DNA of 64,000 nucleotides. Origin: Moniliophthora roreri (taxonomy: Eukaryota; Basidiomycota; Agaricomycetes; Agaricales; Marasmiaceae). Positions 12,241-23,329 of this stretch are shown here, piece after piece (positions within the stretch are counted from its first letter, which is position 1; each line of letters starts with the position of its first letter). The notes beneath the pieces are model-generated. The model had not been told where the DNA came from. It did no database searches and saw only the letters and a program-made list of their open reading frames with translations. The stretch is taken from the NCBI GenBank assembly GCA_001466705.2, contig LATX02000199.1, positions 186,001-250,000 of the forward strand. The letters run 5' to 3'. The position numbers and the translations under genes were made by a program.

Positions 12241-12659
12241 TTGTTCAACGGTGAGCATGTCATCTACATCGTCTATTGCTCTAAGTTGCTGAGTGGAAAT
12301 CGGGCTTCAGGTGCCACTCGCCTGTTAATTCCTCGCGAAGTTGATGGAACGTGACGATATCATAGACAGTTGACACAATCATAATAAGCAACGAGCATCA
12401 CTGCGGTCTCGGGAGAAGCTATAACTGCCTTCGCTGTTGTCGGTTTCGACCATCTATCAGCATCTTCGACCAGGTTTGACCAAGCAGAAATCGATGTGAT
12501 TCCTTCTCTTCGTGGTCATTGAATTGGTTCTTCTTGAGTCGATCTTTGTATCCAAGGAGCACTAATTCCAGCATCAATAGTGATGATCTTGACTCCGAAA
12601 ATATCACGCTGGTCCATCATTATCAGCGCTGATGGGAATCACATATACAGTTTCTGAAG

Positions 12660-12667
12660 TATAAAAC
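12660..12667 (+). promoter_or_regulatory. TATA box of membrane-protein copy D
   Basis: TATAAAAC lies about 40 nt before the start codon. The same octamer sits at nearly the same distance in the truncated copy at 25.5 kb, inside a wider conserved leader. Confidence 0.6.
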
Positions 12668-12700
12668 AAACTTGGCTGGGATTCAGACCACGCTGCAGGA

Positions 12701-14343
12701 ATGGCGAGCTCGTTTCCGTTTAAGTCTCTGTACTCCATTCGAGGTGTTTTGCTGGTTCCATTTGTCTCCGTTGGTGTAAGCTCTCATGGATCCATCTGCG
12801 CTCCAATCCTTACTGATTCAGAGACAACCAGCTGATGTTATTCTTGCTTGGTGAGTCTCGTATGATACATTACACAGTGTTGCTGATTGTACACAGGATT
12901 CTATATTCTACTTTACGGTCTGGCAGTGTACTTTTTCTGCGTCCGCCAAACTAGAGTGAAGAGAAGGCTGCATCTATGGTGGATGACTACGCTTTTTGTG
13001 TTATCGTTTTCATCGGCTTCGTTGAAAGCGGGACAGATCATTCATAACGCCATTCTAGGCTTTCAAGCGGCAACCACACGAGACTTTGATCCACCGCTTG
13101 ACTGGATGACGACCAATGGTGCCAATATAGTTCTGGAGTGAGTAGTCTGATTTGTATTCTGTCTTTTTCCGAGTCGAGTATTCTGACGGAACGTATCAGA
13201 ACTGTTTCCGCCATACTTTACGTGCTAGCAAAGTAAGTACAAAGCAACACACCAAAGACTTACCTATAAGCCAAAAGAACAGCTGCATTACGGATATGAT
13301 CCTGGTAGGCACCATTACAGCTCTTTTGCGTTGAATGTCTCACTGAATGACACAGCTATATCGATGTTTTGTCCTCTGGGATTCCAGGAGGCACTTTCAT
13401 ATCGTTGCTATACTAGTGATCCTGTTTCTGACCAACGGTACTGGCTGTCTTAGATCTCTTGACCGCATGCTAACTAGCGTGACTTTAGTCGTCGGTTTCA
13501 TTGGAGCAATGATGCGTGGTATTGGTGATGCAACGAACCAATCTACAACGGTAAGAGATATATGGACGAAGATGAGCTCGGGTTATGTTATCGTCAATGC
13601 GATAAACGGCCTTCTGCTGACGTTCATCATTGGTATGGGACATCCACCGTTTTATCTGAAACCCGCGAGAGACTCACATTTGTTATACAGCTGGTCGGAT
13701 TTGGCGGGCGAGTCGGCAGCTTCAAAAGGTCATGGGCCATGAGGTTGACGGAAGGTATAAGAGGATCGTGGCAATGGTGTACGCGACGTTTGGCAATCTT
13801 TGGTTACTCATCTCTCATCGTTATTTTAGCGTCAAGTCTGGGTTTCTGTATTCCGCCAGCCTAATTGTATATGTTTCAGTCAAAGAGTCTTCGAGCAACT
13901 TGGGATTTGGGCTCGATCTGTTTCCAGTCGTAGCACTCATGGTCGTACGTGTTGAATCTACTATCCTGAACTTTTGACTTACGTCGATATCTCAGGGCAT
14001 TGCTCCGACATTGATTATCTTACGCAGCAGTCTAGGACTAGAGAGCGCAGTACCCGACTCTCGAATGATCTCCACCCTGCGATTCGGTGAGCCGCCCGCA
14101 GCAGCTCAAACGGGTCAGCACTCGGAGGTGCGGACTGTGGATCTCCAGCAAGGATCTGTGGGGAGTAGTGACGATTTGGAAATGGAGGCTTGTAAAGCAG
14201 AATGCAGAGACTACGAGCAAAGTGTGATTGATTCCGGAACGAAGATAACAGCAGGAGCTACGACCCGTCTAAGCCCTGTCTATTTATCTATCTCCTTCGA
14301 CTCGGACATCCATCGTAAATGCCGTAGTGACATGCACATATAA
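12701..14343 (+). CDS. Polytopic membrane protein, Agaricomycete 7TM-like family (copy D)
   Basis: The start MASSFPFKSLYSIRGVLL aligns with the other copies. Successive exons give FVSVG, DNQLMLFLLG, FYILLYGLAVYFF and the run from TLFVLSFSSASLK. They continue with DMILVG, QLYRCFVLWDSRRH, VVGFIGAMM, GLLLTFIIGM, AGRIWRASRQLQKVMG, EVDGRYKRIVAMV, KSGFLYSASLIVYVSV and GLDLFPVVALM. The tail has LRSSLGLESAVPDSRM and STLRFGE. The GRIW and EVDxxYKRxxAM blocks sit between predicted membrane segments. All joins keep frame with standard introns, so the gene looks intact. Role unknown. The last 40 or so residues (after TVDLQQGS) vary between copies. Confidence 0.7.
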
Positions 14344-15509
14344 AACGTATTTCTTGCATTTGAATTCCAAGCATTGACGCAATTCAGAGCTGACTCCCGA
14401 AGGCACGCATTCTTTAACCATGATCATTCGACTCCTTCCCGTTCCTTATGCTTACACGTTTTCTTCAGCCAGGGGTCTCGCTGGTGGTCCGTCAAAAGTC
14501 CCGGTAAGTAACCGGCAACCCCGAATCAGAAAGACGCGTGAGGACGTACACCATAAGAAAAGGCCAGCTCGTGGCGCCGGATTTCTTAAACGAGGTCTGG
14601 GTTACTCCAGCCTGGGTGACGAGGATGTTCGTGGTTGCTTTTCTGCATTTCAGTTAGTCCTAAATATCCTGAAGACAATAAAGACTAGAAACGAATCTTA
14701 CGCGCAACGTTGAACAGCTCCGCACCACCTGAACCCAATCCCAGTTGGTTCCACGTCTGCGAGGGAATCGAAAGTCTTCTCCGCGCAGCGCATTCTGCGC
14801 GAGACAGCGAGCAAGCTCAAGCAAAAATTGGGGATTCTTTTTTGCAGCAAAAGTTTGAATCGGACTATTATGATATAGTATTCATCTTGCCCTCGGTGAC
14901 TCTGTAGTTTCTAGCTCATGTCAAGAACCTTTAAACTCTTCAATGGGCATTAATGGACGTCGAGATGCACCTTGAAAGCACCGATAAACCGGAAAGAAAA
15001 CCTGACACTGGAACACTGGACAGAGTTATTTCAACCTTTCCTGGCTACTCGTGGACCTCCCTGCGTTGACCGGGAGTCGACCGAGGCTGACGACTCCATT
15101 TTATCGTCTCAAGGTCAGTGGGTTCTGCGATACTAGCCCCTAAGTTGGATATCCGGAAACGTTTGAGGATTGCGCTGAGGAAATATTCGAGCCCAGTGTG
15201 CTTTGGTATTGGGAATCGATATCAATAATAAGGAGGAAACATTGGATCGTGAGCAAGACAGCATATCCGTCTGTTTTGTGGAGGAAGAGAAGAGAGCTCG
15301 GCGGTATTCAAAGTGACGCGCTTCTTGAAGTTCTTCGACGACCACCACGATCTATGTAGATCGCGTCTCCGTCATTGCACAAGGATTCCAAACACATGGT
15401 CTTCACTCCCAGCCACCAACATTTGAGACTATAGAAGATTCATGGATTTCGAGAAGACTAAGACCAACTGTCCTCTCCTGGCTCGAGTCATCGCTCCGGC
15501 TAGTTGTCA
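14344..15509. other. No gene recognised
   Basis: Short frames at 14420-14713 and 14710-14907 (+) have no recognisable motif. Nothing else was seen. Confidence 0.4.
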
Positions 15510-16560
15510 GTTCGAGAGACAATAGGTGTGTCTCACCATATCCATCTCATCCACACAATATTTTGACGCTATATCTCCTTACACAGTCCAGTGTCTGATT
15601 CTTTACAGATTCAATTCCCTGCTGAGCTTAGACGTCCAGCTCCAAACGTTCAACACCTGGACTCTTGATTGCAAAAGGATGCCACGTCCTTTTACACATA
15701 GAATTCACCATTATCGAGCCCCCAGTTAATGATAGGTGTGTTATGTCACCTCCCGTAACCATAAAATGACCTGACGCATTTTTCAGACAGTTCCTTACCC
15801 TCCTTCACTCGCGCTCCGGTCGAGTTCAGGTTCGAAACATCATCACTCTCGCCCGACAAATACACGCTCGTCACCCTTAATAACGGATCCCTTCAACGCC
15901 CTCCTTGACGATTTCAACTAGCACAACTTTTAGGGTGGATATGGGTAGTAGCTAGTGGAAGTAACGAGGTCAAGAAACATGGCGAGGAAGGGAAGGGGAG
16001 CAATGAAGACACCAACATCCCAACATTCCAATCCTCATCGACTTCCTCTACATGTACCTCCCTGCCCTATGTCACCTCATTTCATTAATGAAGCTCATCT
16101 TTGGACGCACCTATTCGCTCACACCATGAACGTCATGCTTGGCTGTAGTAGCTAGCTCACCTCCTTCCTCGTTGACTCAGGCAGTATCGCTACTGATTCT
16201 GGGCAACGTTTGGAGGCGTTTTGTGTGCTGGCAGTGATAGTTCCAGTTTGGGCTGAGAAGGAAGACACGAAATCACCATGTTCGATTTCCTAATGTAGAA
16301 CCGCCCGTCTTCTTCAAGCACCATAAGCATTCAATGCTTCCAAGTCAACGTCCTCTCCGCTACCAATAATTCGTCGTAGAGCAAAAAAACATCACCAGCC
16401 GCGATGGGAAACGGTTGGCGTTGTCGTGATTGTGGGCAAACAGGGTTCTGTTGGTAGAAGTCGACCTCATGCTACATGGAATCCAACCGGCTCATCGTCT
16501 GGTTCGAGGGAAGGGCTTGGGCTCTGTCCGACTCGAGGTGATTCTTCATGTTATTTGGTC
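15510..16560. repeat. Repeat R1, copy 2, with internal inversion
   Basis: The part from about 15510 to 16250 runs in the same direction as copies 1 and 3. From about 16250 to 16560 the match is to the opposite strand: AAGGAAGACACGAAATCACC and GTGATTGTGGGCAAA are the reverse complement of blocks near 11520-11670 and 24540-24690. A segment of the repeat has therefore inverted in this copy. No membrane-protein gene follows; R2 copy 2 does. Confidence 0.6.
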
Positions 16561-16589
16561 ATGGCACCCGGCAGCCTGATGGAAAAACA

Positions 16590-17690
16590 CCTTTCGACTC
16601 GCAGACGGCGGTCCGGGTCACGTAGCTGTAGTGTACCGGGAAATAGGGTCGGGACCAATTTCGCAGGGTGCTAATTAGCGCTATTTAGCAAACCTTGAAT
16701 GAGACAGACCCTGCGCTGGAGGATGTAGTAGAAGATCGAGTTACATTCATACAGCATTCTGGCTCGATACTTCCTCATACAGCCCAGTCCGCCACTCAAT
16801 GTCGCTCCCAACCCTTTTCGTTAAGCTGGGGTATCCATTTACGAACTCCATACACAAGTATTCGAAATGCCATCGCGGGGTCACCCGCAAACTCCAAGTA
16901 GCCTTCCCGGTGGAAACAGTACCAAAGCTTCATCCTCGGCACACTCCCTCCATCTCCTTCGAACCATAGATGCCGTCAGGGTCACGGTTAGGCGAAGTAA
17001 ACGGGAATCGGATATTATTCGAGGTAGGCTGGCTACGAGCATTCTGGTAAAGGATGTCAAGAGCTGGGTGACTGTAAACGAAGTAGACGGCCAGCGGAGA
17101 AGTTTCCATCTCGAACTCTGACGTCGGAAACATCTCTCGAGGAAAAGACTCCGACGCTCGAACTGCTATCCACTTGTCGACTCAGCTAAACATGTCGCCA
17201 TGCCTCTACCCGTTGCACTGGAGCTTGAAGAGGAGACGCTGTATATCATGGAGACTGGTTATAGAAGGTGGAGGGGCTGTTTGGCTTTTGGCTTTCGAAG
17301 AAGAGCGGCTGAACGTGACAGCGATATCGGCGGTTCCTGCAGCATCAGCTAGACGAGTTGCCTTCACCTCCACCTCGCCACGACTGTCGTCGCGTTCCTC
17401 ATTAGGGTGGTGCTTCCTCCTCGGACGACGCTTCAGGCGTTCTACACTCTTGACTTGGTTGTAGTCGTATATTGGAGGTAGAAGCGAGACACAGCAGGAG
17501 AGAGTCACGAATGTCATATCAGCTATAGGGATAGGGCATTGAGGAACAGCGTATCCTTGACAGCATACCCATAACATTTCCTTACCCGAGCTCACCAGTT
17601 TCCCCATTCACCGTTCGAAGGCAGCGTGGTGCTCACGAGTTCGAGAAACGCTTGGAAATGTTGGGTATCCAGTGGAGGGCAAAGTGTATG
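16590..17690. repeat. Dispersed degenerate repeat R2, copy 2
   Basis: This matches 5930-7030 in the same orientation (landmarks are given under copy 1). Here it sits directly after R1 copy 2, whereas copy 1 lies alone beside membrane-protein copy A. Confidence 0.55.
17206..17607 (-). pseudogene. Open frame inside R2 copy 2
   Basis: The 133-codon frame contains a hydrophobic stretch (MTFVTLSCCVSLLPP) followed by a charged tail with EERDDSRGEVE and RLADAAGT. It is collinear with the frame in copy 1. Just upstream, a frame ending PSNGEWGNW stops at a good GT donor, but I could not complete a splice that keeps the frame. It is treated as a decayed gene piece. Confidence 0.3.
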
Positions 17691-18141
17691 GAACTGTGCG
17701 CACAACAGCAGCTGAAGCAGTAACAGTTTTAGAGACTTCGGTCGATTTCGATCTCTGGGCATGGTCACCACCTGCAACCTCCATCTGCTGTTGAGGGAGA
17801 ACCGGGTAGCCCTGAAAGTGATTCGGGCCAGATACAAGAACAGCGGATGTTATGTAGTGACACCTGGAATGGAATGACACTGGAATGAGAGTGGTGACAA
17901 ATCCATCTTGCTATATTAGTGTGCAATGATAATGGGAAGCTTATGCGTTTCCTGTTTCTCTCTAGCCATGGGTTGCCAGCTAATCGAGAAATCGTAGGCT
18001 GGATTTCTTCAGAGAAGCTTGCGGTGTCTTACGATTTCCATCATTTGCCACGAGTATGATACGGCACAAAGCTTCTCACAGCCTGTCAAACTTCGCCTGA
18101 AGTAGATACGACACATTCGACAGCACTGAACACCAGCGCAC

Positions 18142-20356
18142 GTGCCTGTACATTTCGCTATCTGCGACACCGATGTTCACGAATTCGCGCAATTTTCAGT
18201 TAAGTGGCAGAGACTTCAATCATGTTCATGGAGACCAGATTACCCATTACCATGTCCATTCCGATCGTGCGTCCTCATCTATAAGCTGAGTGTCAGGCTT
18301 ACATTCTCCCCCTTGGTAGCCATCCTTGCTCTTTGGAAAATCATTGAAGATGTCGACGCCGGACACAAGGCCGAAGGACGCCAACCACATCCCCGATGCC
18401 ATCCTGACACTCGCAAAGAGATTCTACACCGCCTTCGCAAGTGGGCTTATGGAACCAATACTTCCCAACGCTTTTTCTGGTTATCCGGAGCGCTTGGTGC
18501 AGGCAAATCCGCAATTGCCCAAAAAATAGCGGAAATAGGCGAAGAGGAAGGGTTCTTGGCCGCCAGCTTCTTCTTTTCACAATCGTATTCGAAACGAAAC
18601 ACCCCTACATACCTCTTCCTGTCGATCGCTTATGACCTGGCGCAATATGTTCCAGGGCTACGTAAGCCGATTGAAGAAGTAATCCGGGAGAAACCCCACA
18701 TTCTACGAGCATCTCTTGGAGAGCAGTTCCGACATCTTATTGTCGAGCCGCTTAAAGCGCTTCATAAATCCGAGAGGGACAAGGGATGGGTAATTGTCAT
18801 GGATGGCTTGGATGAATGCAAGGTGGTCAAGGACCAGCTTCGCATCCTCGAAATCATTTCCACGGTTCTGCGCATGGAGGATATACCACTACGATTCCTC
18901 ATCTGCAGTAGACCTGAACCTTTCATCGAAGAGGCATTTCATACGAACAACTTTTACGCATCCCTGACATGTGCTTCTCTAGATGACGAAGTGTTCTCAT
19001 CTGACCAGGATATTAACGCGTTCTTGATGGACGAGTTCAAGAAAATCCGGACACATCCTCGCAACAGGTACCTTGAGCCCCGACTTCCTCAACCATGGCC
19101 ACCCCGTGATGTTGTTGACGCGATTGTCCAAAAAGCATGCGGGCAGTTTATTTATGCTGCAACCCTCATCAGATTTGTCGATGAGGAGGGCTTCAATCCA
19201 CACAATCAACTCAGGATTGCTCTTGGTCATGCACCCATTTCAGGAACACACTACCCTTTCAAGGAATTGGATGCATTATACCTCCAGATTTTTCTAGCTC
19301 AGCTTGAAGTGCAGTCAAAATTGCATGATATCATCTGGGCAATAGTTGTGCTTCCTATCATTGATAGTCCTTTGCAGCCAACACCTGCTATAATTGATGC
19401 ACTACTATGCACTGAAGGGGAAGTTATACCAGCTTTATGTGGGATGCATTCACTACTTAAGATTGGTGATCCCCAAAGTTGTATATCTCCTCTTCATTCA
19501 TCCTTCACAGATTTTCTTCATGACCCATCAAGGTCTGGTGATTATTCTGTTGGATCTACACCAGATGAAGGGCATCACCATAATGTTTATGCATGCTACC
19601 TCCTATCCAGCCTCAATCACTATTATCAAATTTATGGGACATATAATGAGCCTTTGACAAATGAACAGTAAGTGTCTCAAATACCCTCATACAGGACAAG
19701 ATACTGACTTGAGCAACAACTAGAGAGTGTGTTTTTCGCACTGCTTGGGGAGCATGGGGGGAGTCTTGCTGGAAGAGTACCTTCAACAATGAGCTTTTGT
19801 CTGCTCTGAGAGGTGTATCTTTCACAGGACTTTTTGAGTTTTCTTTGAACCTTCTCATCACTGATGATTCTGGGGCATGGTTTTGGGTCCCAGAGCTGCA
19901 AAGGCAAAGTGGATTTCTACTATTGTGCCTGCAGGTATGTTCAGTCATGCATTATAACTGCCTTTACCTTACTTGTTGGAGCAGAAGGAATCTAGTGAAC
20001 ATAAAGACCTAATGCACTTCATGGACTTTAGAAAGGCATTTTGTGTCAAAGTATCATCAGACAGTACAGCTGAAGGAGTGGGCATTATCAAGCTCTTAAC
20101 AACTATTGGTTATGCTCTGACTTGGGCCACTCACATCCGTGATCATCAATATCAGACACATATTGAGGACTTGCGGAGTCTTTTGAAACAGCATCCATTA
20201 TTCCACATGCAAGTTATTTCACTAGGAAATAGCTGCAATTGCAACTGCACCCAAGGTCTACACAACTCAGATACTGGTATCTCAGTGTCCTATAACATAG
20301 AAAGTGGAATCTACCATATTCAAATGGCAGCCACTCTTAATACAGGCCTCCTATAA
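18142..20356 (+). CDS. NACHT-type P-loop NTPase (fungal NLR-like)
   Basis: This is a STAND/NACHT ATPase of the kind greatly expanded in Agaricomycetes and thought to act in non-self recognition. Core motifs are Walker A GALGAGKSA, a following SFFFSQSYSKRNTPTYLF block, Walker B VIVMDGLDEC and the sensor-like LICSRPEPF. Exon 1 ends near 19667, exon 2 covers 19724-19934 and exon 3 starts at 19985; both introns are GT-AG and keep frame. The family-like text begins at LWKIIEDVDAGHKAE (about 18330). The first 60 codons are atypical, so the start and any N-terminal effector domain are uncertain. I see no ankyrin, WD40 or TPR repeats at the C-terminus. CpG content collapses after about 19195, within exon 1. 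Confidence 0.7.
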
Positions 20357-22330
20357 GTAATCCATATAGTACAGAGATGTACTTACTATGTCTGTTCTTA
20401 ACTATCTATTTGTACAGTTATATTTATATACAGATATAGCAAACAGTTCTAGGCTCAAATGAGAGAGAATTAAAAGGAAATGATGCAGCAGATCCTGCAT
20501 CTTCTATTTATTGATTCATATGAACATAAATGAATTCCAATTAAAAGGAGTAGACTACTGATTTCACATGAATCCAGAAGCTTCTTCAAAACTATCAGAA
20601 ATAAGGTGATACAAGACAAATTCTTCAGAATTACAGAAAGAGGATTTTCCCAATAGAACCCACTACACTAGGTGGTAGGAATCAAGGGCACAATGAGGAT
20701 TTGTGCATATATTACTTCTAATAAGTTTTCCCATTTTTACAAGTTCTCCAGATGACCTATTGGGCCTCTCTCATAGAGACATGAAAAGAAATAAGTGTCA
20801 GGAAATATCAGTATGTGTCAGATCTCTATGAATTTGTCAAATAACATTGGATAGCACCTAATAGTATCTGCTAGCATCTTATTGGGCCAGTCAACTATAG
20901 TCTATTAGTACATGACTTTCTTTCTCAAAAATTGAACAAACAAAGTATTTGAACTACCTACAGAACATCCATAACATCTCCAGAGTCCATGCTCCTTGTG
21001 CTTGACCAAACATAGCTATTATGGCAAGGTGTGCCTTATTCCTATTGTTCCTCTAAAGAATTGCAACAAGCAAAGCATTGGCCAATAATTGCTGGGATTC
21101 TAAAAAGGAAATCAAGACACTGAACTACTAAACCTTTTAGAGCAAGTTGTTTATTACAATGACTTGATTGGGTAGAGATGGCTATTGATGCCTCCTCAAA
21201 CCTTCCAGTGTCTGTAACAACTTCAAGAAGAGGAAGTTGAAGTTGTTGAGCAAAATACATTGTTCTAGGGTCAAAGCCATAGTGATGGTGAAGCATCTGT
21301 GCAGCTTTGTAATGACTGAGCTCCCATGCTTCACAGCTACTGACTTCTACACTGGAAAAGAAGGATACCAGTGGAAGCCCCAAAGATGCTAAGCTGGGAA
21401 TCTCATGTTGCCCAAAACAGTCAAAAGACCAAAAGTATTTTCTGCTTTCCATCCATGCCAACCATACTGCTTCTTCATCCAAGAAACAGGGAACTGCACA
21501 GATGAAGAAATATAATGGGAATACATCAGGTGCAATGTTGACACTTGGCTCTGGCAACCAGACCTGTGCTTCTTTGTGTTCAAAAGTAAGCACCAACTTT
21601 GAACCATCCATGGCTGTTATTTAGTATGTATAGTTCAGAAGCAAAAGATAAGGCAACAGCTAGAACTTACCATATTCACCCCATTCATCTTCTGAAATTC
21701 CAAGTTGGCCAAACACATAGCATGCCTGAGCAAGCCATGCCATGCCCAGATCACTGGAATCTCCTAAATTATAGTGAAAGCACATCCTCTGAACCTGCTG
21801 TAGAACTTGCATATCTGTTGCAGTGATGGTGAACCTGCTCACATGTTCTATGTCAGTGAACAGTAGTGTAGAGAGGTAATAGGTCACATCTCTTACCATA
21901 CCAAGCCATTGTCCAAAGTTTCTTGGCTCTCCTCTATAGTTTGTGGAATACCATCGACTTGGTAGAGCTGAGATCTCCACTTTTGCTCACCAGTCATGCA
22001 CTTGGCAATGATCTTGTGATGGTGCTTGTGGTAAATGCCAGGGAGAGGGGGTGGCATTGCAGTAGCATCTCTATCACTGTCAGCCAGCAGTCCCATGCTA
22101 CTGCATGTCCGAGACCTATTAATTCCATCAAGAATACAGTGTGGGGGGAGCACACTAGCAAGGTAGCCAGACACAGCACTGCTGTCACTGTATGTCTGAA
22201 TAGAGAGGGGGGTATTGGTAGTGTTCATTGAATTCAATCCAAATCCAGACATGATCCACAAGTGTTTTGTTGCAATATATGGTCCTATGCACAATCCACC
22301 AGTTTGTGGATTCACCCACAGGTCGCCCAT
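19195..22330. other. CpG-depleted block spanning 3' ends of two convergent genes
   Basis: From 19195 to 22330 I find only a handful of CG dinucleotides, and long stretches have none. The flanking coding sequence at 18300-19190 and 22350-23210 is dense in CG. The block has many TG and CA steps, the signature of methyl-cytosine deamination. Reading frames of both genes remain open across it. Confidence 0.8.
20357..21041. other. AT-rich spacer between convergent genes
   Basis: About 680 bp lies between the two stop codons, AT-rich and practically free of CpG. No frame, terminal repeat or structured RNA was recognised. Confidence 0.5.
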
Positions 22331-23214
22331 ATCCTGTTTTCTTTGTGAACACAGGACAAGAAATCACGAGAAAGACTACGTACCTTTGCATTGATTCCGG
22401 ATGTACCAACCTAGGGAACAACTTCTTGGTCAAGAAGGCTTCATGGCAATGCACTTAAGATGATGGGAACGTACCAGATATTCAAAATAGGTATAGAGAA
22501 GTGGATCATGGATCCGACCTTCCCGTAGGAGTATCCTTGACAAAGGAATCAGCGCTGTACAAAGTATTCAATGAGATTTTCCTATAATTTTGGTTAACAT
22601 GCTGCACCATTGAAGAATATCAATGCCGGCAAACTGTTCCATCCCTTACTGTAACCAAATAGCCGGGCAAAAAGTGGACTCCTACAGTAACAAGATATTA
22701 ATGCGGTATTCCAACCGGGGTGCTAGCATATCTTACTTGGCCACAGAAAACTGATCAAAATCCAGTTTGCAAGCCTGTACATATCAACTCGTCATCCCAA
22801 GACATCAGTACCGGAGAGGTCCCGACCTTATAGGCATCTTCACCACTATACTGAATGTATAGAAACCGTTGATCTCCCGTAATGCTAGGAATGGTCGCGA
22901 CAGAAATGATGCGACGAGCGACTAATCCCGACCAGTTTTCGTCCTTATCTCTTCTGACCTCTGTGTCGGCAATATGATGCGTAAGACATATGTCACTCGC
23001 TTGGACACATCTGTACTGAAGTATTCGGACCAGTCAATATGAAAAATCGCGGGGTTTCAAGGAAGCACAAACGCACATTGTCCCATATCATCAGCTCCCC
23101 GCCAGCCGCCTGCACAGGCCGTACCAAGTTCCCCAAGTTCCCATGAACATGTTGAAACTGGGTGCTAAATTGTCCACCGCTGAGGGTAATAGAGCTTGCA
23201 TACTCGAATGCCAT
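21042..23214 (-). CDS. Agaricomycete-expanded hypothetical protein
   Basis: The gene is rebuilt from many short exons with in-frame GT-AG joins. It starts MAFEYASSITLSGGQFSTQF, then YRCVQASDICLTHHIAD, ISVATIPSITGDQRFLYIQY, ACKLDFDQFSVAK, SPLFARLFGYSKGWNSLPAL, IFFNALIPLSRILL and LLYTYFEYL. After that come DLWVNPQTGGLCIG, CMTGEQKWRSQLY, FHYNLGDSSDLG and the last exon with YFWSFDCFGQHEIP and HHHYGFDPRTMYF. The order LFGY, ALIP, YTY, DLW-P-TG-LC, FDPxT is what I recall from a large multicopy family in mushroom genomes with no known role. A GGxF-like motif near the start resembles leaders of kinase- and NLR-like proteins in these fungi. The 5' exons are CpG-rich and the 3' exons CpG-poor. Some middle joins remain unsure. 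Confidence 0.6.
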
Positions 23215-23329
23215 GGTAGTGATGGGGTTAAGGGGGAAGGAAGAATGCGCGTGACCTCTGTACTTTGTACAGCGAGAATGTAACAGTGAACTCGGACCGT
23301 GAGCACTTCGCACTTGACAGGTACTGTGG

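Noticed and set aside
22185..22454. Separate 89-codon minus-strand gene
   Set aside because: The bases are explained better as exon-intron-exon of the 21042-23214 gene (NAK, then DMGDLWVNPQTGG); the long frame is a shadow.
18142..23214. Transposable-element origin of the CpG-poor block
   Set aside because: Both sides of the block are continuous with recognisable coding exons, and no reverse transcriptase, integrase, transposase or terminal repeats were seen.
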